DNA from: Dolosicoccus paucivorans
GTDB taxonomy: Bacteria > Bacillota > Bacilli > Lactobacillales > Aerococcaceae
Reading direction: 5' to 3'
Assembly: GCF_900100125.1 (NCBI RefSeq)
Contig: NZ_FNEL01000015.1
Span: 1 to 33,963 of the forward strand
DNA length: 33,963 bases
The notes beneath the pieces were generated by a model. That model did not search any database and was not told the DNA's origin. It saw nothing but the letters and a program-made list of their open reading frames with translations. This document shows, piece by piece, positions 1-10,023 of this stretch. The translations under genes were made by a program, and so were the position numbers. Numbering within the stretch: position 1 is the stretch's first letter; each line of letters opens with the position of its first letter.

Positions 1-164
1 TAGATGAAGACTTTCTTAAGGAAGTAACCTTCAAGCGAAATATCATTCCACGTAAATCTCTTAACTACTACACTCCCCTGGAGGTTTTCTTGGCCCATCT
101 TTTGGATCAAACACCTGGATATTATGCCAACCACTTAAGAAATATGGTTTCATCAAGCACCTGA
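1..164 (+). pseudogene. 3' fragment of an IS30-like transposase
   Basis: The frame beginning at base 3 is open from the window edge to a TGA at 162-164. It contains PRKSLNYYTPLEVF, which matches the usual C-terminal signature of IS30-family transposases (a proline-arginine-lysine stretch, then Leu-x-Tyr-x-Thr-Pro-x-Glu-Val-Phe). The catalytic domain lies outside the window, so only the last roughly 50 codons are visible. After the signature the frame runs into a sequence (about 120-164) that I do not recognise, and another frame stays open to 277, so the tail may be frameshifted. It differs in sequence from the transposase at the other end of the window and is therefore a different element. 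The family call rests on this one motif. Confidence 0.55.
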
Positions 165-277
165 CTCCTCAAGAGTCGCTAGCGCTTTTCCTCTTGACCA
201 GCCAGGAGCTTGATGAAGGGAGTTGTTTAAGGTGGTTAGCACAAGTATGTCACCAAGTTCAATCACTCATAATATAG
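65..277 (+). other. open tail in second frame, possible frameshifted continuation
   Basis: A frame without stops runs from 65 to a TAG at 275-277. It has no credible start codon or ribosome binding site. Its second half (from about 143) reads like real protein, with KYGFIKHLTPQESLALFLL followed by an acidic and then a tryptophan-containing stretch. It could be the true C-terminus of the gene whose first frame stops at 164, after a frameshift near 135-142, or the tail of an older gene into which the IS moved. I do not recognise the product. Bases 278-321 hold only a 12-bp palindrome (280-291) before the next gene. Confidence 0.25.
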
Positions 278-321
278 TGTAGAAATTTCTAACTTAAATT
301 GACAATCGAGATAGTAAAAAC

Positions 322-1341
322 TCAATCAATCAGGGTCATATCTCCTGCTTTAATCGCTCCTTGTTTTAATAAAATGCGATAAAAGACATAAGATAATACT
401 GCGGGTAAAATAAAATGTACGACTAAAAGATATAAAAAGATCACTCCAGGTGAATAGGTGCCCTTCATTGCTTGAAAAGTACTTATTTGCCCTACTAGAC
501 CACTCGATCCCATACCAGCTCCTAAAGGTGTATTTTCTACTGGCATCCATACTGTGGCGATAGGTCCTAAAATAGCTGCGGCTAAAGTAGGAGGAACCCA
601 AATTTTCCAATTTCGGATAATATTAGGCACTTGCAACATGCTCGTTCCTAGCCCTTGCGCCAGGGATTCATTTAATCCATTATCCTTATAAGAAATGACC
701 GCAAAACCAATCATTTGAGCAGTACATCCAATCGTAGCCGCTCCTGCAGCGATTCCCGATAAATTTAACATAATACATAAAGCTGCTGAAGATATAGGTA
801 ATGTTAATACCATTCCAACAATAACAGAGACTAATATTCCCATAACAAAAGGATGTTGGTGAGTCGCAAGGATAATAACTTCCCCTAAATAAACCATCAC
901 TTTATTTAATATTGGACCAAATACAGCTGCAACCAAAAAACCGATGATTAAAGTAACAAACGGAGTGACAATAATATCAATTTTCGTTTCTTTACTAATT
1001 AGTTTACCTATTTCAACGGCCAAAATTGTCGCAATAAAAGTTCCCACGGGTCCACCTTGTTCGTACCCTGCTAACCCGACGGCTACAGATGTATAGAGAA
1101 CTAAATAAGGCGCATTTAAACGATGAGCAATCGCCACAGCAATGGCTGCTCCAGTCGCTTGTTGGGCGATAGGCCAAATTTGTTCTGAAAGCATCGCTAT
1201 ATGAAACTGATCTCCTAGCGTTTTAATGATCGTTCCAATTAAAAGAGATGCAAACAAACCAAGAGCCATCGCACTTAGCGCATCAATAAAATATAAATTA
1301 AGGGATGGATATACGCCTTTTTTATTCATAAATTTTTTCAT
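322..1341 (-). CDS. PTS EIIC_2-family membrane permease
   Basis: This 339-residue, very hydrophobic protein belongs by sequence appearance to the PTS_EIIC_2 family, membrane IIC-like components whose substrate is mostly unassigned. The N-terminus (NKKGVYPSLNLYFIDALSAMALGLFAS begins near residue 6) is typical of the group. About eight to ten membrane segments follow, with glycine-rich loops such as the one near residues 95-100 and a TPFVTLIIGF segment near 125-135. It would sit in the cytoplasmic membrane. No IIA or IIB partner is visible nearby, so phosphorylation would have to come from enzymes encoded elsewhere, or it may not be a phosphotransferase at all. Its start is 18 nt from the stop of addA, with an AGAGAGG ribosome binding site, so it is probably the last gene of the trmK-to-addA run. 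IS-derived sequence begins right after its stop. Confidence 0.8.
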   Translation of the reverse strand: MKKFMNKKGVYPSLNLYFIDALSAMALGLFASLLIGTIIKTLGDQFHIAMLSEQIWPIAQQATGAAIAVAIAHRLNAPYLVLYTSVAVGLAGYEQGGPVGTFIATILAVEIGKLISKETKIDIIVTPFVTLIIGFLVAAVFGPILNKVMVYLGEVIILATHQHPFVMGILVSVIVGMVLTLPISSAALCIMLNLSGIAAGAATIGCTAQMIGFAVISYKDNGLNESLAQGLGTSMLQVPNIIRNWKIWVPPTLAAAILGPIATVWMPVENTPLGAGMGSSGLVGQISTFQAMKGTYSPGVIFLYLLVVHFILPAVLSYVFYRILLKQGAIKAGDMTLID

Positions 1342-1359
1342 AGAGTAACCTCTCTTTCA

Positions 1360-4300
1360 TCATTCATTCGGTTGAGTAGTCAATTCAATGAGAGAGTCCA
1401 CTTCAATCACTTTGTTAAAATCTAATAACACTAAGTATGCTTTTAATACTGGTTGATGAAGGGCTGTTTCTAATGCTTGAGCATAAAGACTTAACTGAAA
1501 ACGATATTTTTTAATTAAATCATCGATTTGAAATTGACGATCGAAATTAGAACGATACCGGTCAGTTTTATAATCAAATAAAATAATGCCTTTTGACGTT
1601 ACTATGTAGCCATCAATAATTCCATGAACTAACAATTGATTATCATCTAATTGGTTTAATATATGATCTTTTATTTGATGTTTAAAAATAGTTCGTGCTG
1701 GTAATAAATAAGAAAAGGCTTGTTCTTTTTGCAGTTGGTGAGGTGCATGAATAATCCGTTGACCTAAATGAGACTGTAAAAACATAACAATTCCATCTAA
1801 AGAAATTTGATTTGCCTGCTCACTCGTTAACTCTTTTTTGGCAACTATTTTTTGTAATTGATCTTTAAGTTGATTTTCGTAATCTTTAACTTCAACCTTT
1901 TGAAACGCTTCAAAATTCAGTAGCTGTAAAAAATAGTGTGTGATTGTTCCTCTTTGGGCAGCGTCTGTTCTTTTTTCTTGCATAAATTGAGGCGGAGCGA
2001 ATGTATCTTCCGTATAACGAATCGCTTGGAGTTGATCATTTTCTTCATTCAACAAATTCCGGCGATCTTCAAAAAATTGAATTTTATCAATCATCGGCTC
2101 TTCATAAAGACGTTTTAATTCGGAAACTGATTGATAGCTTGACGTCTTAGTGGCTAGATCAAAAGAATAAGAATTTTCTAAAAGCGTCATTAATTCTTTA
2201 TTCAATGGTGTTTGTTGTTGTTTGGTGTAGTCACTAAACTCTTGAAACAATTCATTCACCCACTCTTTTTTAGACTGTTGCGTCGTCGAATGATAGCTAT
2301 TATAAATCGTTTCAATGGACTGTTCATCAATGTATTCTTCATCTAACTGACTTAAGTTAAAGGAAGCCACGCTTTGTGGGTGAATATCCGTCAGACTAAT
2401 TCCTTGTTGAATCCAGTCTAACCAACTATTAGCACTTTCTCTTAAATAAGTTGCGACTTGTTTTTGACCTTTAGGGGTCATTTGATTAATTTGATCTTTT
2501 TTATCTTCCCAAGTGTCTTCATCTTTAATGGTTCCTACTAAAATAAGTTGTTGTTCGCACCGCGTAAGAGCTACATACAGTTTACGCATTTCTTCTGCCT
2601 TTTCTTTACGAATTTCCTCCATCACAAAGGATTCTTTTAAAAAGGATCTAAACTTTAATAGCCTGTTGACATCTAAATAATGAGAAGCTAGCCCATAGTC
2701 TTTAGACGCTAAGGTTGTTTGATGGATATCTCTTAAATTAAAACCTTTTTCTATGTTCATTAAATAAACGATCGGAAATTCTAGCCCTTTACTTGCATGG
2801 ACCGTCATCAAACGAACTGCTTGTAAATCTTCTTCCATTAATACCGGCTCGGATAAATCTTTATCATGAGCCAGCGCTTCTTCAATATAGCGAATAAACC
2901 CTAGAAGCCCTTTGAACTTCATTCCTTCAAATACTTCCGCACGTTCATAAAAGGCATGTAAGTTAGCTAGACGCTGAGCACCATTCGTTAAACCGGAGAC
3001 ATAATCTAAATAAAACGTTTCTTCATAAATTAACCAAATTAAATCAACGAGACTTTTTTCTTGATTTGTTTTTTGCCAATGTTTTAACTGGTCCATAAAA
3101 TAAGCTAATTTATTTATCGTATCACGTTCGATTTCATCTAGTAGTTGATCTTTTTTATCGTGATAATACCGTTCCATAGCTTCCACAAAAAGACCGTTTT
3201 TTTGATGAATGCGAATCCGACTTAATTGTTCATCCGTTAAACCGACAAAGTAAGAACGCAATACCGCAACCATCGCAATGTCTTGTAGTGGGTTATCGAT
3301 AACTTTTAATAAAGCAATCATCAATTGAATTTCTTGACGTTGGAAATAATTTTCAATTTTTTGAGATACGATAGGAATATTATAATGTTCAAACGCTCGT
3401 TGCAAAGCTAAAAATGGCGCCCGCGTTGAACTTAAGACAACAAAATCAGACCAAGTAACGGGACGCATTTGTTGCGTTTTTTTATCATAAATGAGTTCTT
3501 TATGATGAACCTTTTGTAGCATATCTTGAGCAATCAAATGACTTTGATATTCCACTGCTGTATTCCACTGACCAGTTTCTAACTTCTCAACAGAAGGAAC
3601 GTGCAACTTTAACTGAACATTAAATTTAGAATCTGGAGCGGAAGGTTGAAATTGGTGGTTCCCTGTTACAAGAGCTTCATTTTTTCCGTAATTCATTTCT
3701 CCAAACTCTTGATCCATAATTCGTTCAAAAATAAAATTCGTAAATTGTAACACTTCATCGCGAGAACGATAGTTAGTATCTAAGACAATTAGCTGCCCGC
3801 CTTTGCCTTGACTAAATTGGTCGTACTTTTGTAAAAACAAGCTCGGCTCAGCCATTCTAAATCGATAAATAGACTGCTTAACGTCTCCTACCATAAACAT
3901 GTTTCCCGATTGACCGGTCGGTTCTTTTGATAACCAATAAAGAATGGCTGCTTGAATATCGTTAATATCTTGATATTCATCAACTAAAATTTCTTTAAAT
4001 AATTGCTGAAAATAGTAGGCTGCAGGACTAGCCGTTCTTTTTTTAGTCTGTTCATCGTAAGGAGCTAAAATATTTAACGTTAAATGCTCTAAATCGTTAT
4101 AATCGATCACATTGTTTTCTACTTTGTAATCCCATAATAGTTTGCGGAAAGTTAATGTTAGTTGGCCTAAATCTTTTAAAATAGGCGCTACTTGTTTTTC
4201 CACCGCAAGGGTTTGATCATAAGAATAAGCAAAAATAGGCTTTATTTTATCTTCTACATTCTTTTTAGCGTCGTCTCTTAATTTTTTCATCTCTTGAATT

Positions 4301-5229
4301 GTTTCGTAGTCGCTCGATTCTTTATCGCGATTGGACGGCCAGCGACCAAAAGAAAGTGTTTGAGCCTCGTTAAAGACCGTTTTTAAGTCTCCTGCCGCTA
4401 AGTGTTCTAATAAGTTTGCTACTTGTTGTTGTTCAGCTAATAAAAGCCCTTCGTATTTTTCGACGGTTTCACTTTGACAAGACTTTAGTAAATCCAAACT
4501 ATGGGCTAATAATTGATAGGAAATAAGAAGTCTTGACTTTAAATTAGGGTAAACAACGTCTTGATAAAGTGTACTATTAGTAAAGTGTTCGAAATCTCTA
4601 GAAAGATTGTCTACAGTCTTTAACCATTCATTAGGTTCAGGGTGAGAACTAGCAAAATGATGAAGTGAGACAATTAAGTTAAATAGCGCTTCATCATTGA
4701 CTGTTTCTCCGTAGATACTTAAAAGATTCATATATCTATCTAAATGGTGAGAGGTTTCCTCTTCAACTAATTGATGCCAAACTTCTTGATACATTAATGC
4801 TTTTTGCGTTTCATCGGTCATTAGCTTGAAAGAAGGATTAAAGTCAATTAAATAAAAAAATTGCTCAATGACTCGTAAACAAAAGCTATGTAAAGTGCGG
4901 ATATGACTGGTCGGTAGTTTTCTTAATTGTTCGACTAAATATTGTCTTGTCTTACCATCAGCCGTCTGATTGATCATTTCTTTTAGTTTACTTTCCATTC
5001 GCTCTTTCATCTCACCAGCGGCCGCTTCAGTAAATGTCACGACAAGCAGTTCATCAACAGAGGCGAATTCAGTCATTAGGTGATTAAATAATCGTTCAAT
5101 TAACACCGTCGTTTTTCCTGAACCTGCTGAAGCTGAGACTAAAATATTGCTGCCTCGTTGATGAATCGCTTGCCACTGATCATCATTAAATCGAGCATTG
5201 TCAGGTTTAATGGGTATTAGATTGGCCAT
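1360..5229 (-). CDS. addA: ATP-dependent helicase/nuclease subunit A (AddA/RexA)
   Basis: Large subunit of the AddAB (RexAB) helicase-nuclease, which resects double-strand breaks for RecA loading. UvrD/Rep-type helicase motifs are all present: Walker A SASAGSGKTT (about residue 33-42), motif Ia VVTFTEAAA (about 64-72), motif II VDEYQD (about 419), motif III GDVKQSIYRF (about 451), motif IV DTNYRS, motif V TVHASKGLEF (about 814) and motif VI YVALTR (about 888). A RecB-type nuclease closes the protein, with GIIDGY (about 1205) and FDYKTD (about 1221). Length, near 1290, fits the family. Two ATGs are adjacent (5232 and 5229). GGAGG lies only 3 nt from the first and 6 nt from the second, so I use the second. 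The gene overlaps the end of addB by 23-26 nt, which suggests translational coupling and matched subunit production. Confidence 0.95.
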   Translation of the reverse strand: MANLIPIKPDNARFNDDQWQAIHQRGSNILVSASAGSGKTTVLIERLFNHLMTEFASVDELLVVTFTEAAAGEMKERMESKLKEMINQTADGKTRQYLVEQLRKLPTSHIRTLHSFCLRVIEQFFYLIDFNPSFKLMTDETQKALMYQEVWHQLVEEETSHHLDRYMNLLSIYGETVNDEALFNLIVSLHHFASSHPEPNEWLKTVDNLSRDFEHFTNSTLYQDVVYPNLKSRLLISYQLLAHSLDLLKSCQSETVEKYEGLLLAEQQQVANLLEHLAAGDLKTVFNEAQTLSFGRWPSNRDKESSDYETIQEMKKLRDDAKKNVEDKIKPIFAYSYDQTLAVEKQVAPILKDLGQLTLTFRKLLWDYKVENNVIDYNDLEHLTLNILAPYDEQTKKRTASPAAYYFQQLFKEILVDEYQDINDIQAAILYWLSKEPTGQSGNMFMVGDVKQSIYRFRMAEPSLFLQKYDQFSQGKGGQLIVLDTNYRSRDEVLQFTNFIFERIMDQEFGEMNYGKNEALVTGNHQFQPSAPDSKFNVQLKLHVPSVEKLETGQWNTAVEYQSHLIAQDMLQKVHHKELIYDKKTQQMRPVTWSDFVVLSSTRAPFLALQRAFEHYNIPIVSQKIENYFQRQEIQLMIALLKVIDNPLQDIAMVAVLRSYFVGLTDEQLSRIRIHQKNGLFVEAMERYYHDKKDQLLDEIERDTINKLAYFMDQLKHWQKTNQEKSLVDLIWLIYEETFYLDYVSGLTNGAQRLANLHAFYERAEVFEGMKFKGLLGFIRYIEEALAHDKDLSEPVLMEEDLQAVRLMTVHASKGLEFPIVYLMNIEKGFNLRDIHQTTLASKDYGLASHYLDVNRLLKFRSFLKESFVMEEIRKEKAEEMRKLYVALTRCEQQLILVGTIKDEDTWEDKKDQINQMTPKGQKQVATYLRESANSWLDWIQQGISLTDIHPQSVASFNLSQLDEEYIDEQSIETIYNSYHSTTQQSKKEWVNELFQEFSDYTKQQQTPLNKELMTLLENSYSFDLATKTSSYQSVSELKRLYEEPMIDKIQFFEDRRNLLNEENDQLQAIRYTEDTFAPPQFMQEKRTDAAQRGTITHYFLQLLNFEAFQKVEVKDYENQLKDQLQKIVAKKELTSEQANQISLDGIVMFLQSHLGQRIIHAPHQLQKEQAFSYLLPARTIFKHQIKDHILNQLDDNQLLVHGIIDGYIVTSKGIILFDYKTDRYRSNFDRQFQIDDLIKKYRFQLSLYAQALETALHQPVLKAYLVLLDFNKVIEVDSLIELTTQPNE

Positions 5230-8200
5230 CATTTTCCTCCTTTTGATTTAGCTGATCACTCATCGCTTTTAAAACAGGATCGAGTTTATTACTAATCGTT
5301 TTGTATTTATATTGATGAGCATTTTGCGTCGCATCAAAACCAGAAATCGTTCGATAATCTGTTTGCAAGGACGTTGTATAACTAATTTCATCAATAAATG
5401 GCATCAGTTCAATATCACCTGATTGGATACGCTCACCTGCTTGTTGGAATAAATAAAAGACATACTCTTTTAATAATTCCCACTGCTCTAACGTAAAGGC
5501 TAGATTGTCTTTACGCACACCAGACTTAGTATAACTAACCGGATAAATAAAACTGCGCCCACTTCCTTCACCAAAACCTTCGACTTGTTTAATTGTATTC
5601 GCATCTACGGTTACAAACCCTTGATATTGGTTAGTTTGTAATCTTCTAGAAGAATCTAACGTTTTTTGGAAAGGATCGTCTTCTAAAGTCGCTTCCATAA
5701 ATCCATGTAACATAGGTTGGTAAAAACCTCCTAAAGGATGACTTTCAGGATAATTTTCCATAACAATACTTAAATACGTTAATATTTGTAAATCTAAGCC
5801 GTAATATACATCTTGTAAGTCGAATTTTTTATGACCTGATTTGTAATCAACCACTTGTAAGTAAGGTTGATTGTCCACTTGCAGTTGATCAATTCGGTCG
5901 ATCTTTCCTGTTAGCGATAGTTTTCCGCCAGTAGATAAAGGAAACTCCAATGTCCTTAACGCTCCAGGACCTACACCAAATAACGCTTCAGTTAATAAAG
6001 GTTGCCCTTTCATTCGCTTAAATTGTTCAAGTGTAAAGTATAGGAAGTCTTTTAATCGTTGATCCATTTGCTTTCGAATAGCAGTCATTCTTGGATGACT
6101 ATAAAAAAGATGATACTTTGTCTCTTGTTGAAACTGGTCGACCATTTGGCCAATCAATTGATCCATTTGTTGATCCGTTAATTGGGTCATATCAGTCGGT
6201 TGTTGTAATAGTCGTTGAAAAATATGATCCATAAAGTCATGGAAATAGTCTCCAGTTTTTATTCGGTTAACTTCAAAAATTTCTCGCGGCTGTAAACGTA
6301 GTCCGTATAATAAAAAGTGACTAAAAGGATCTTGATAAAATCGTTCAATTCGAGAGACAGATAAAAATAAATTGTCGCCGTACAACTGTTGTGCTGTTTG
6401 AGGTTCAATAGATGTTGGTAATGGAGAAGCAAAAAACGACTGATCTACCAATGATCTAAGCGTCGGCTGCTTTTGCTTCTTAGGTAGTTGATTTAAATGA
6501 CGAACTAATTCATACGTTGTGTGTGACAATGGTCTACTTGTTTCATAGCTTTCACGAATGCGTTGCATTAAATAAGGCAAATAAGTCGTATATCTGCCTA
6601 GCCATTGGTGACGTTCATATAACCCACTTGAATAAACATAGGTTTGCCAATTAAAATCTCTCGTTAATAATTCCACATAAGGAGATAAAGTCTGGGGTGT
6701 ATCATTGTTATTCATACTGTAGGATATATGCAATCGATCGGTTGCCGCTAGCAATAATTGGTAAAAGTTAAAAACTTCAAAGTTAGCATTTTGTTGGTCC
6801 ATATCTGGCAAATATTGTTCAGAGGTCAATTGTTCTTTAATCATCTCGCGGTTTTGAGGGGTTAAAATCGATGTATGTTCTGACACTAGTGGCAATTGCT
6901 TACTATTAGCTCCTAGAACAAAACAAATCTTATAAGGCCTTGCCCGTGGACTTTCGATGTTAGTAATGGTTACTTGATCCATCGTCGGTGGAATTGTTAA
7001 ATATTTTCCTTCTTCCACGCCACTCATCAAAATACTCACAAACGTTTCAAAATCCATCAACTGATCTTCATATAAAAGATGGAATTCATCCAGTAAATTC
7101 ATTAATAAATCCCAAACTTGTTCATGTTGAAGGGATTCTTGAACTCGCCCTTCTCCAATAGCTAAATCTCGTAATTTAATTAAACGAGCCTGAACCTTTG
7201 TATTTACTAATAATTCATATAACCATTGACTAGCCTGTTGGCCGGTCATCGGCTCATCCCACTGATTTAAATATTTAAGTAAAATATTCGATACTTTTAA
7301 ACGATAGTCTTCTAATACCTCACAAGTTGTTAAGGTCGATGATTGGTATTCATCAAATAACAAATCGCCTTCTAAAAAATCCCACTTATAATCAGACGAG
7401 TAAAAACGAAAGCCGTCATATCCATTGGCTAACATACAATTTTCTAAGCGATTAAGTAGATAATTTCGATCAAATTGATGGTAAGTATACTCCGGACAAA
7501 AAACAGAAGACTTTAATACATTCATAATATCTTCATGACGCCAATGGAATCTTTTTAAATTCAAGACCCCTTCTAACCAAGTCATTAAAGGATGATTGAT
7601 CATAAGACGCTGGTGGTCATAAAAATAAGGAATATCATTTTCCTCAAAATAAGGACCGACAATATGTTGATAATCGTCTAAGTTACGCATGACAACAAGT
7701 ATATCTTGATAGCGATATCCTTTTAACATCACTAATTGACGAATACGTTGACTTACTTCTTTTACTTCTGTTTGAGGTAAGTCGCAAGTCCATAACTCAA
7801 AAGGGTCATTCAACTCCACAGAAGTAAGTTTGTGATTTCCTTGATAGGATGACTTAAAGTAATCAGCTACAGTTAAAATATCGCGGGAGTAATCCCACAA
7901 AGGAGTCGCAATATTCCAATCAGGCAAGACGTTGATTTGGTGTTCTTGGGCCAGACTTTTTAGTCGTTGATAGGTTTCTTTTTGGACATCTACTCGCGCT
8001 TGCCAGTCGAGTGTTGTCGCTTCTTGATGAGTCAAAGGTAAAGTGACCCAAGTACTTTCAAACTGTTCGATTAAGCACAAGAGTAACTCCATTTCTTCTG
8101 CATTAAAAGCATACATATGATCGACAAATAGATAGTGGTGAGCTAAAGATCCTTGACTTTTTAAATACTCTTTAAATTGTTCTATCAGTCGGTACTGAGA

Positions 8201-8764
8201 CAAATTCATCGTCTCCATCGCTGTTAGGAAGTGACGATAAATTAATTGAAGTTCAGCTAATTTGCGCTCATCCATTGAAATAATCGGCTCTTCTTCGCTT
8301 TGTTTATTTTCTTTAACAAATTGAGGAGTTAAGTCTTCAGGAAGAACTCGGCCCTCATATAGTTCATTCAAGAGCGTCACTAACTCTTGAATGAATCCTT
8401 GATAGTTAATTTGACCTTGAAAAACGATCAGCTCTTCTTTTAAATCAAGTAAAAGCTGACGAACGAGCATCGTGATGCCGGTTTGTGACAAGTTTAAAAA
8501 ATGATGTAAAGAAGGTGGCATCATAAACCATGCCAGGCGAGTAAAGCTAACTACTTGAATATCAAGCATTGCTGACTGAGTTTGGCCTTGAAGTTGTTGG
8601 AGTTGATTTAAAACATAGGTCTCCATTTCAAACTTCATATGATCGGGTACAATATAATAAATAGTTGCTTGGGGGTTTTCTTTTTTTATTTCAAGCGCTT
8701 TTTGAATCATCGGCTCTTTTTTATTAACACGGGCATCCCCTGTAATAATTTGTAATGTCCCCAT
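5207..8764 (-). CDS. rexB: Helicase/nuclease subunit B, RexB type
   Basis: Second subunit of the AddAB/RexAB complex, 1185 residues. It contributes the other nuclease and scans for Chi-like sites. The C-terminal nuclease is intact, with VVDYKSGHKKF at about 968-980. The N-terminus starts like AddB (MGTLQIITGDA, then YYIVPDHMKFEME), but where Bacillus AddB has a GxSGSGKT Walker A this protein has TGDARVNKKEP, so ATP binding is lost. The four cysteines that hold the Fe-S staple in Bacillus AddB also appear absent: the first site reads YQDPFSHF (about 804) and the C-terminal cluster reads SYTTSLQTDYRTISGF. Both losses mark it as the RexB variety known from lactococci and streptococci. It starts 17 nt after pepT and overlaps addA. 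Confidence 0.93.
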   Translation of the reverse strand: MGTLQIITGDARVNKKEPMIQKALEIKKENPQATIYYIVPDHMKFEMETYVLNQLQQLQGQTQSAMLDIQVVSFTRLAWFMMPPSLHHFLNLSQTGITMLVRQLLLDLKEELIVFQGQINYQGFIQELVTLLNELYEGRVLPEDLTPQFVKENKQSEEEPIISMDERKLAELQLIYRHFLTAMETMNLSQYRLIEQFKEYLKSQGSLAHHYLFVDHMYAFNAEEMELLLCLIEQFESTWVTLPLTHQEATTLDWQARVDVQKETYQRLKSLAQEHQINVLPDWNIATPLWDYSRDILTVADYFKSSYQGNHKLTSVELNDPFELWTCDLPQTEVKEVSQRIRQLVMLKGYRYQDILVVMRNLDDYQHIVGPYFEENDIPYFYDHQRLMINHPLMTWLEGVLNLKRFHWRHEDIMNVLKSSVFCPEYTYHQFDRNYLLNRLENCMLANGYDGFRFYSSDYKWDFLEGDLLFDEYQSSTLTTCEVLEDYRLKVSNILLKYLNQWDEPMTGQQASQWLYELLVNTKVQARLIKLRDLAIGEGRVQESLQHEQVWDLLMNLLDEFHLLYEDQLMDFETFVSILMSGVEEGKYLTIPPTMDQVTITNIESPRARPYKICFVLGANSKQLPLVSEHTSILTPQNREMIKEQLTSEQYLPDMDQQNANFEVFNFYQLLLAATDRLHISYSMNNNDTPQTLSPYVELLTRDFNWQTYVYSSGLYERHQWLGRYTTYLPYLMQRIRESYETSRPLSHTTYELVRHLNQLPKKQKQPTLRSLVDQSFFASPLPTSIEPQTAQQLYGDNLFLSVSRIERFYQDPFSHFLLYGLRLQPREIFEVNRIKTGDYFHDFMDHIFQRLLQQPTDMTQLTDQQMDQLIGQMVDQFQQETKYHLFYSHPRMTAIRKQMDQRLKDFLYFTLEQFKRMKGQPLLTEALFGVGPGALRTLEFPLSTGGKLSLTGKIDRIDQLQVDNQPYLQVVDYKSGHKKFDLQDVYYGLDLQILTYLSIVMENYPESHPLGGFYQPMLHGFMEATLEDDPFQKTLDSSRRLQTNQYQGFVTVDANTIKQVEGFGEGSGRSFIYPVSYTKSGVRKDNLAFTLEQWELLKEYVFYLFQQAGERIQSGDIELMPFIDEISYTTSLQTDYRTISGFDATQNAHQYKYKTISNKLDPVLKAMSDQLNQKEENDGQSNTH

Positions 8765-8781
8765 AATCGTCTCCTTTAAAT

Positions 8782-10023
8782 TTACAATAAAGCGTTTTGA
8801 TTGATAATTTCTAAAATAACTTGAGTTGCTTTAACCATTGACTCAACAGCAATAAATTCATAACGACCGTGCATATTTTCAGCACCGGTAAAAATATTTG
8901 GTGTAGGTAAGCCCATAAAGCTTAATTTTGAACCATCTGTTCCACCGCGAATCGGTTCAATAATCGGTTCAATATTTAAATCTTTCATGGCCGTTGCTGC
9001 TAAATTAACAATCGACATATCTTGTTCGATAATTTCTCTCATATTGTAATATTGATCGAACATTTCTAAGCTGATCCGTTCTTCTTCAAAGGATGCATTC
9101 ATTTTTTCAGCAATAGTTTTCACTAGCTGTTTTCTTTTTTCGAATAACTCTCGATCATGATCGCGAATAATCATAGACAAGTGAGCTTCATCAACAGTTC
9201 CATCAATCTCCATCACATGGAAGAACCCTTCATAATCACTCGTCATCTCAGGTACTTCATTTTGTGGTAATGCTTGAATAAATTGATTTAATAAAGTGAC
9301 CGCATTAATCATGAGACCTTTAGCTGTTCCTGGGTGAATATTTTGTCCTTTAAAAGTTACTTTACAAGCAGCCGCATTAAAACTTTCGTATTGTAATTCG
9401 CCAACGACCCCGCCGTCCATTGTGTAAGCAAAGTCAGCATCAAAGCTTTCTACATCAAAGCGATCTGCCCCGCGTCCAATTTCTTCATCTGGACCAAAGG
9501 CGACACGAATTTTACCATGGGGTACTTCAGGATGACGCATTAAATAATGCATCGCCGTCATAATTTCAGCAATGCCTGCTTTATCATCAGCTCCTAGTAA
9601 CGTCGTCCCGTCAGTCGTAATGAGTGTTTCTCCTTTATAGTTTGCTAAATTAGGAAACATATTTGCATCCATCACAATATTTTGTTCTTCATTCAATGTG
9701 ATAGCTTCACCGTTATAATTTTCAATGACTTGTGGCTTGACGTTTTCAGAATTAAAGTCTGCCGTATCCACATGGGCAATCCAACCAATTGTCGGTACAG
9801 AATGATCGATATTCGAAGGAAGGGTTGCTGTTACAAAGGCATTTTCCTTGTTAAATTCAACATCTTCTAAACCGAGTTCTTCTAATTCTTCTTTTAATAA
9901 ATATAATAAATCTAATTGACGATTTGTTGAAGGAATTGTTTCACTCCGTTCATCAGAACGAGTATTAATTTTAGCGTAACGAATTAAGCGTTCTTTTGTT
10001 TCTTCAAATAATTGTTTCATCAT
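8782..10023 (-). CDS. pepT: Peptidase T (tripeptide aminopeptidase)
   Basis: Cytoplasmic M20B metallopeptidase that removes N-terminal residues from tripeptides and helps use imported peptides as amino acid sources. Length 413 fits the family. The di-zinc site is complete: His84 and Asp86 in IAHVDTADF, bridging Asp146 in LLGADDKAG, general base Glu180 with ligand Glu181 in GPDEEIGRG, Asp203 in YTMDGG and His385 in NMHGRYEF. These follow the Salmonella/E. coli PepT residues with a constant offset of 6-7. The start codon abuts the nif3 stop, and the GGAG ribosome binding site lies inside the end of nif3. Two ATGs are adjacent (10023, 10020), and either would fit the spacing. Confidence 0.96.
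   Translation of the reverse strand: MMKQLFEETKERLIRYAKINTRSDERSETIPSTNRQLDLLYLLKEELEELGLEDVEFNKENAFVTATLPSNIDHSVPTIGWIAHVDTADFNSENVKPQVIENYNGEAITLNEEQNIVMDANMFPNLANYKGETLITTDGTTLLGADDKAGIAEIMTAMHYLMRHPEVPHGKIRVAFGPDEEIGRGADRFDVESFDADFAYTMDGGVVGELQYESFNAAACKVTFKGQNIHPGTAKGLMINAVTLLNQFIQALPQNEVPEMTSDYEGFFHVMEIDGTVDEAHLSMIIRDHDRELFEKRKQLVKTIAEKMNASFEEERISLEMFDQYYNMREIIEQDMSIVNLAATAMKDLNIEPIIEPIRGGTDGSKLSFMGLPTPNIFTGAENMHGRYEFIAVESMVKATQVILEIINQNALL

Noticed and set aside
280-291. 12-bp palindrome TAGAAATTTCTA
   Set aside because: No spacer, no U-run and AT-only. It could be part of an IS end, but I see no matching partner repeat.
299-304. TTGACA hexamer pointing right
   Set aside because: No fitting -10 at 16-18 nt, and the next gene is on the opposite strand.
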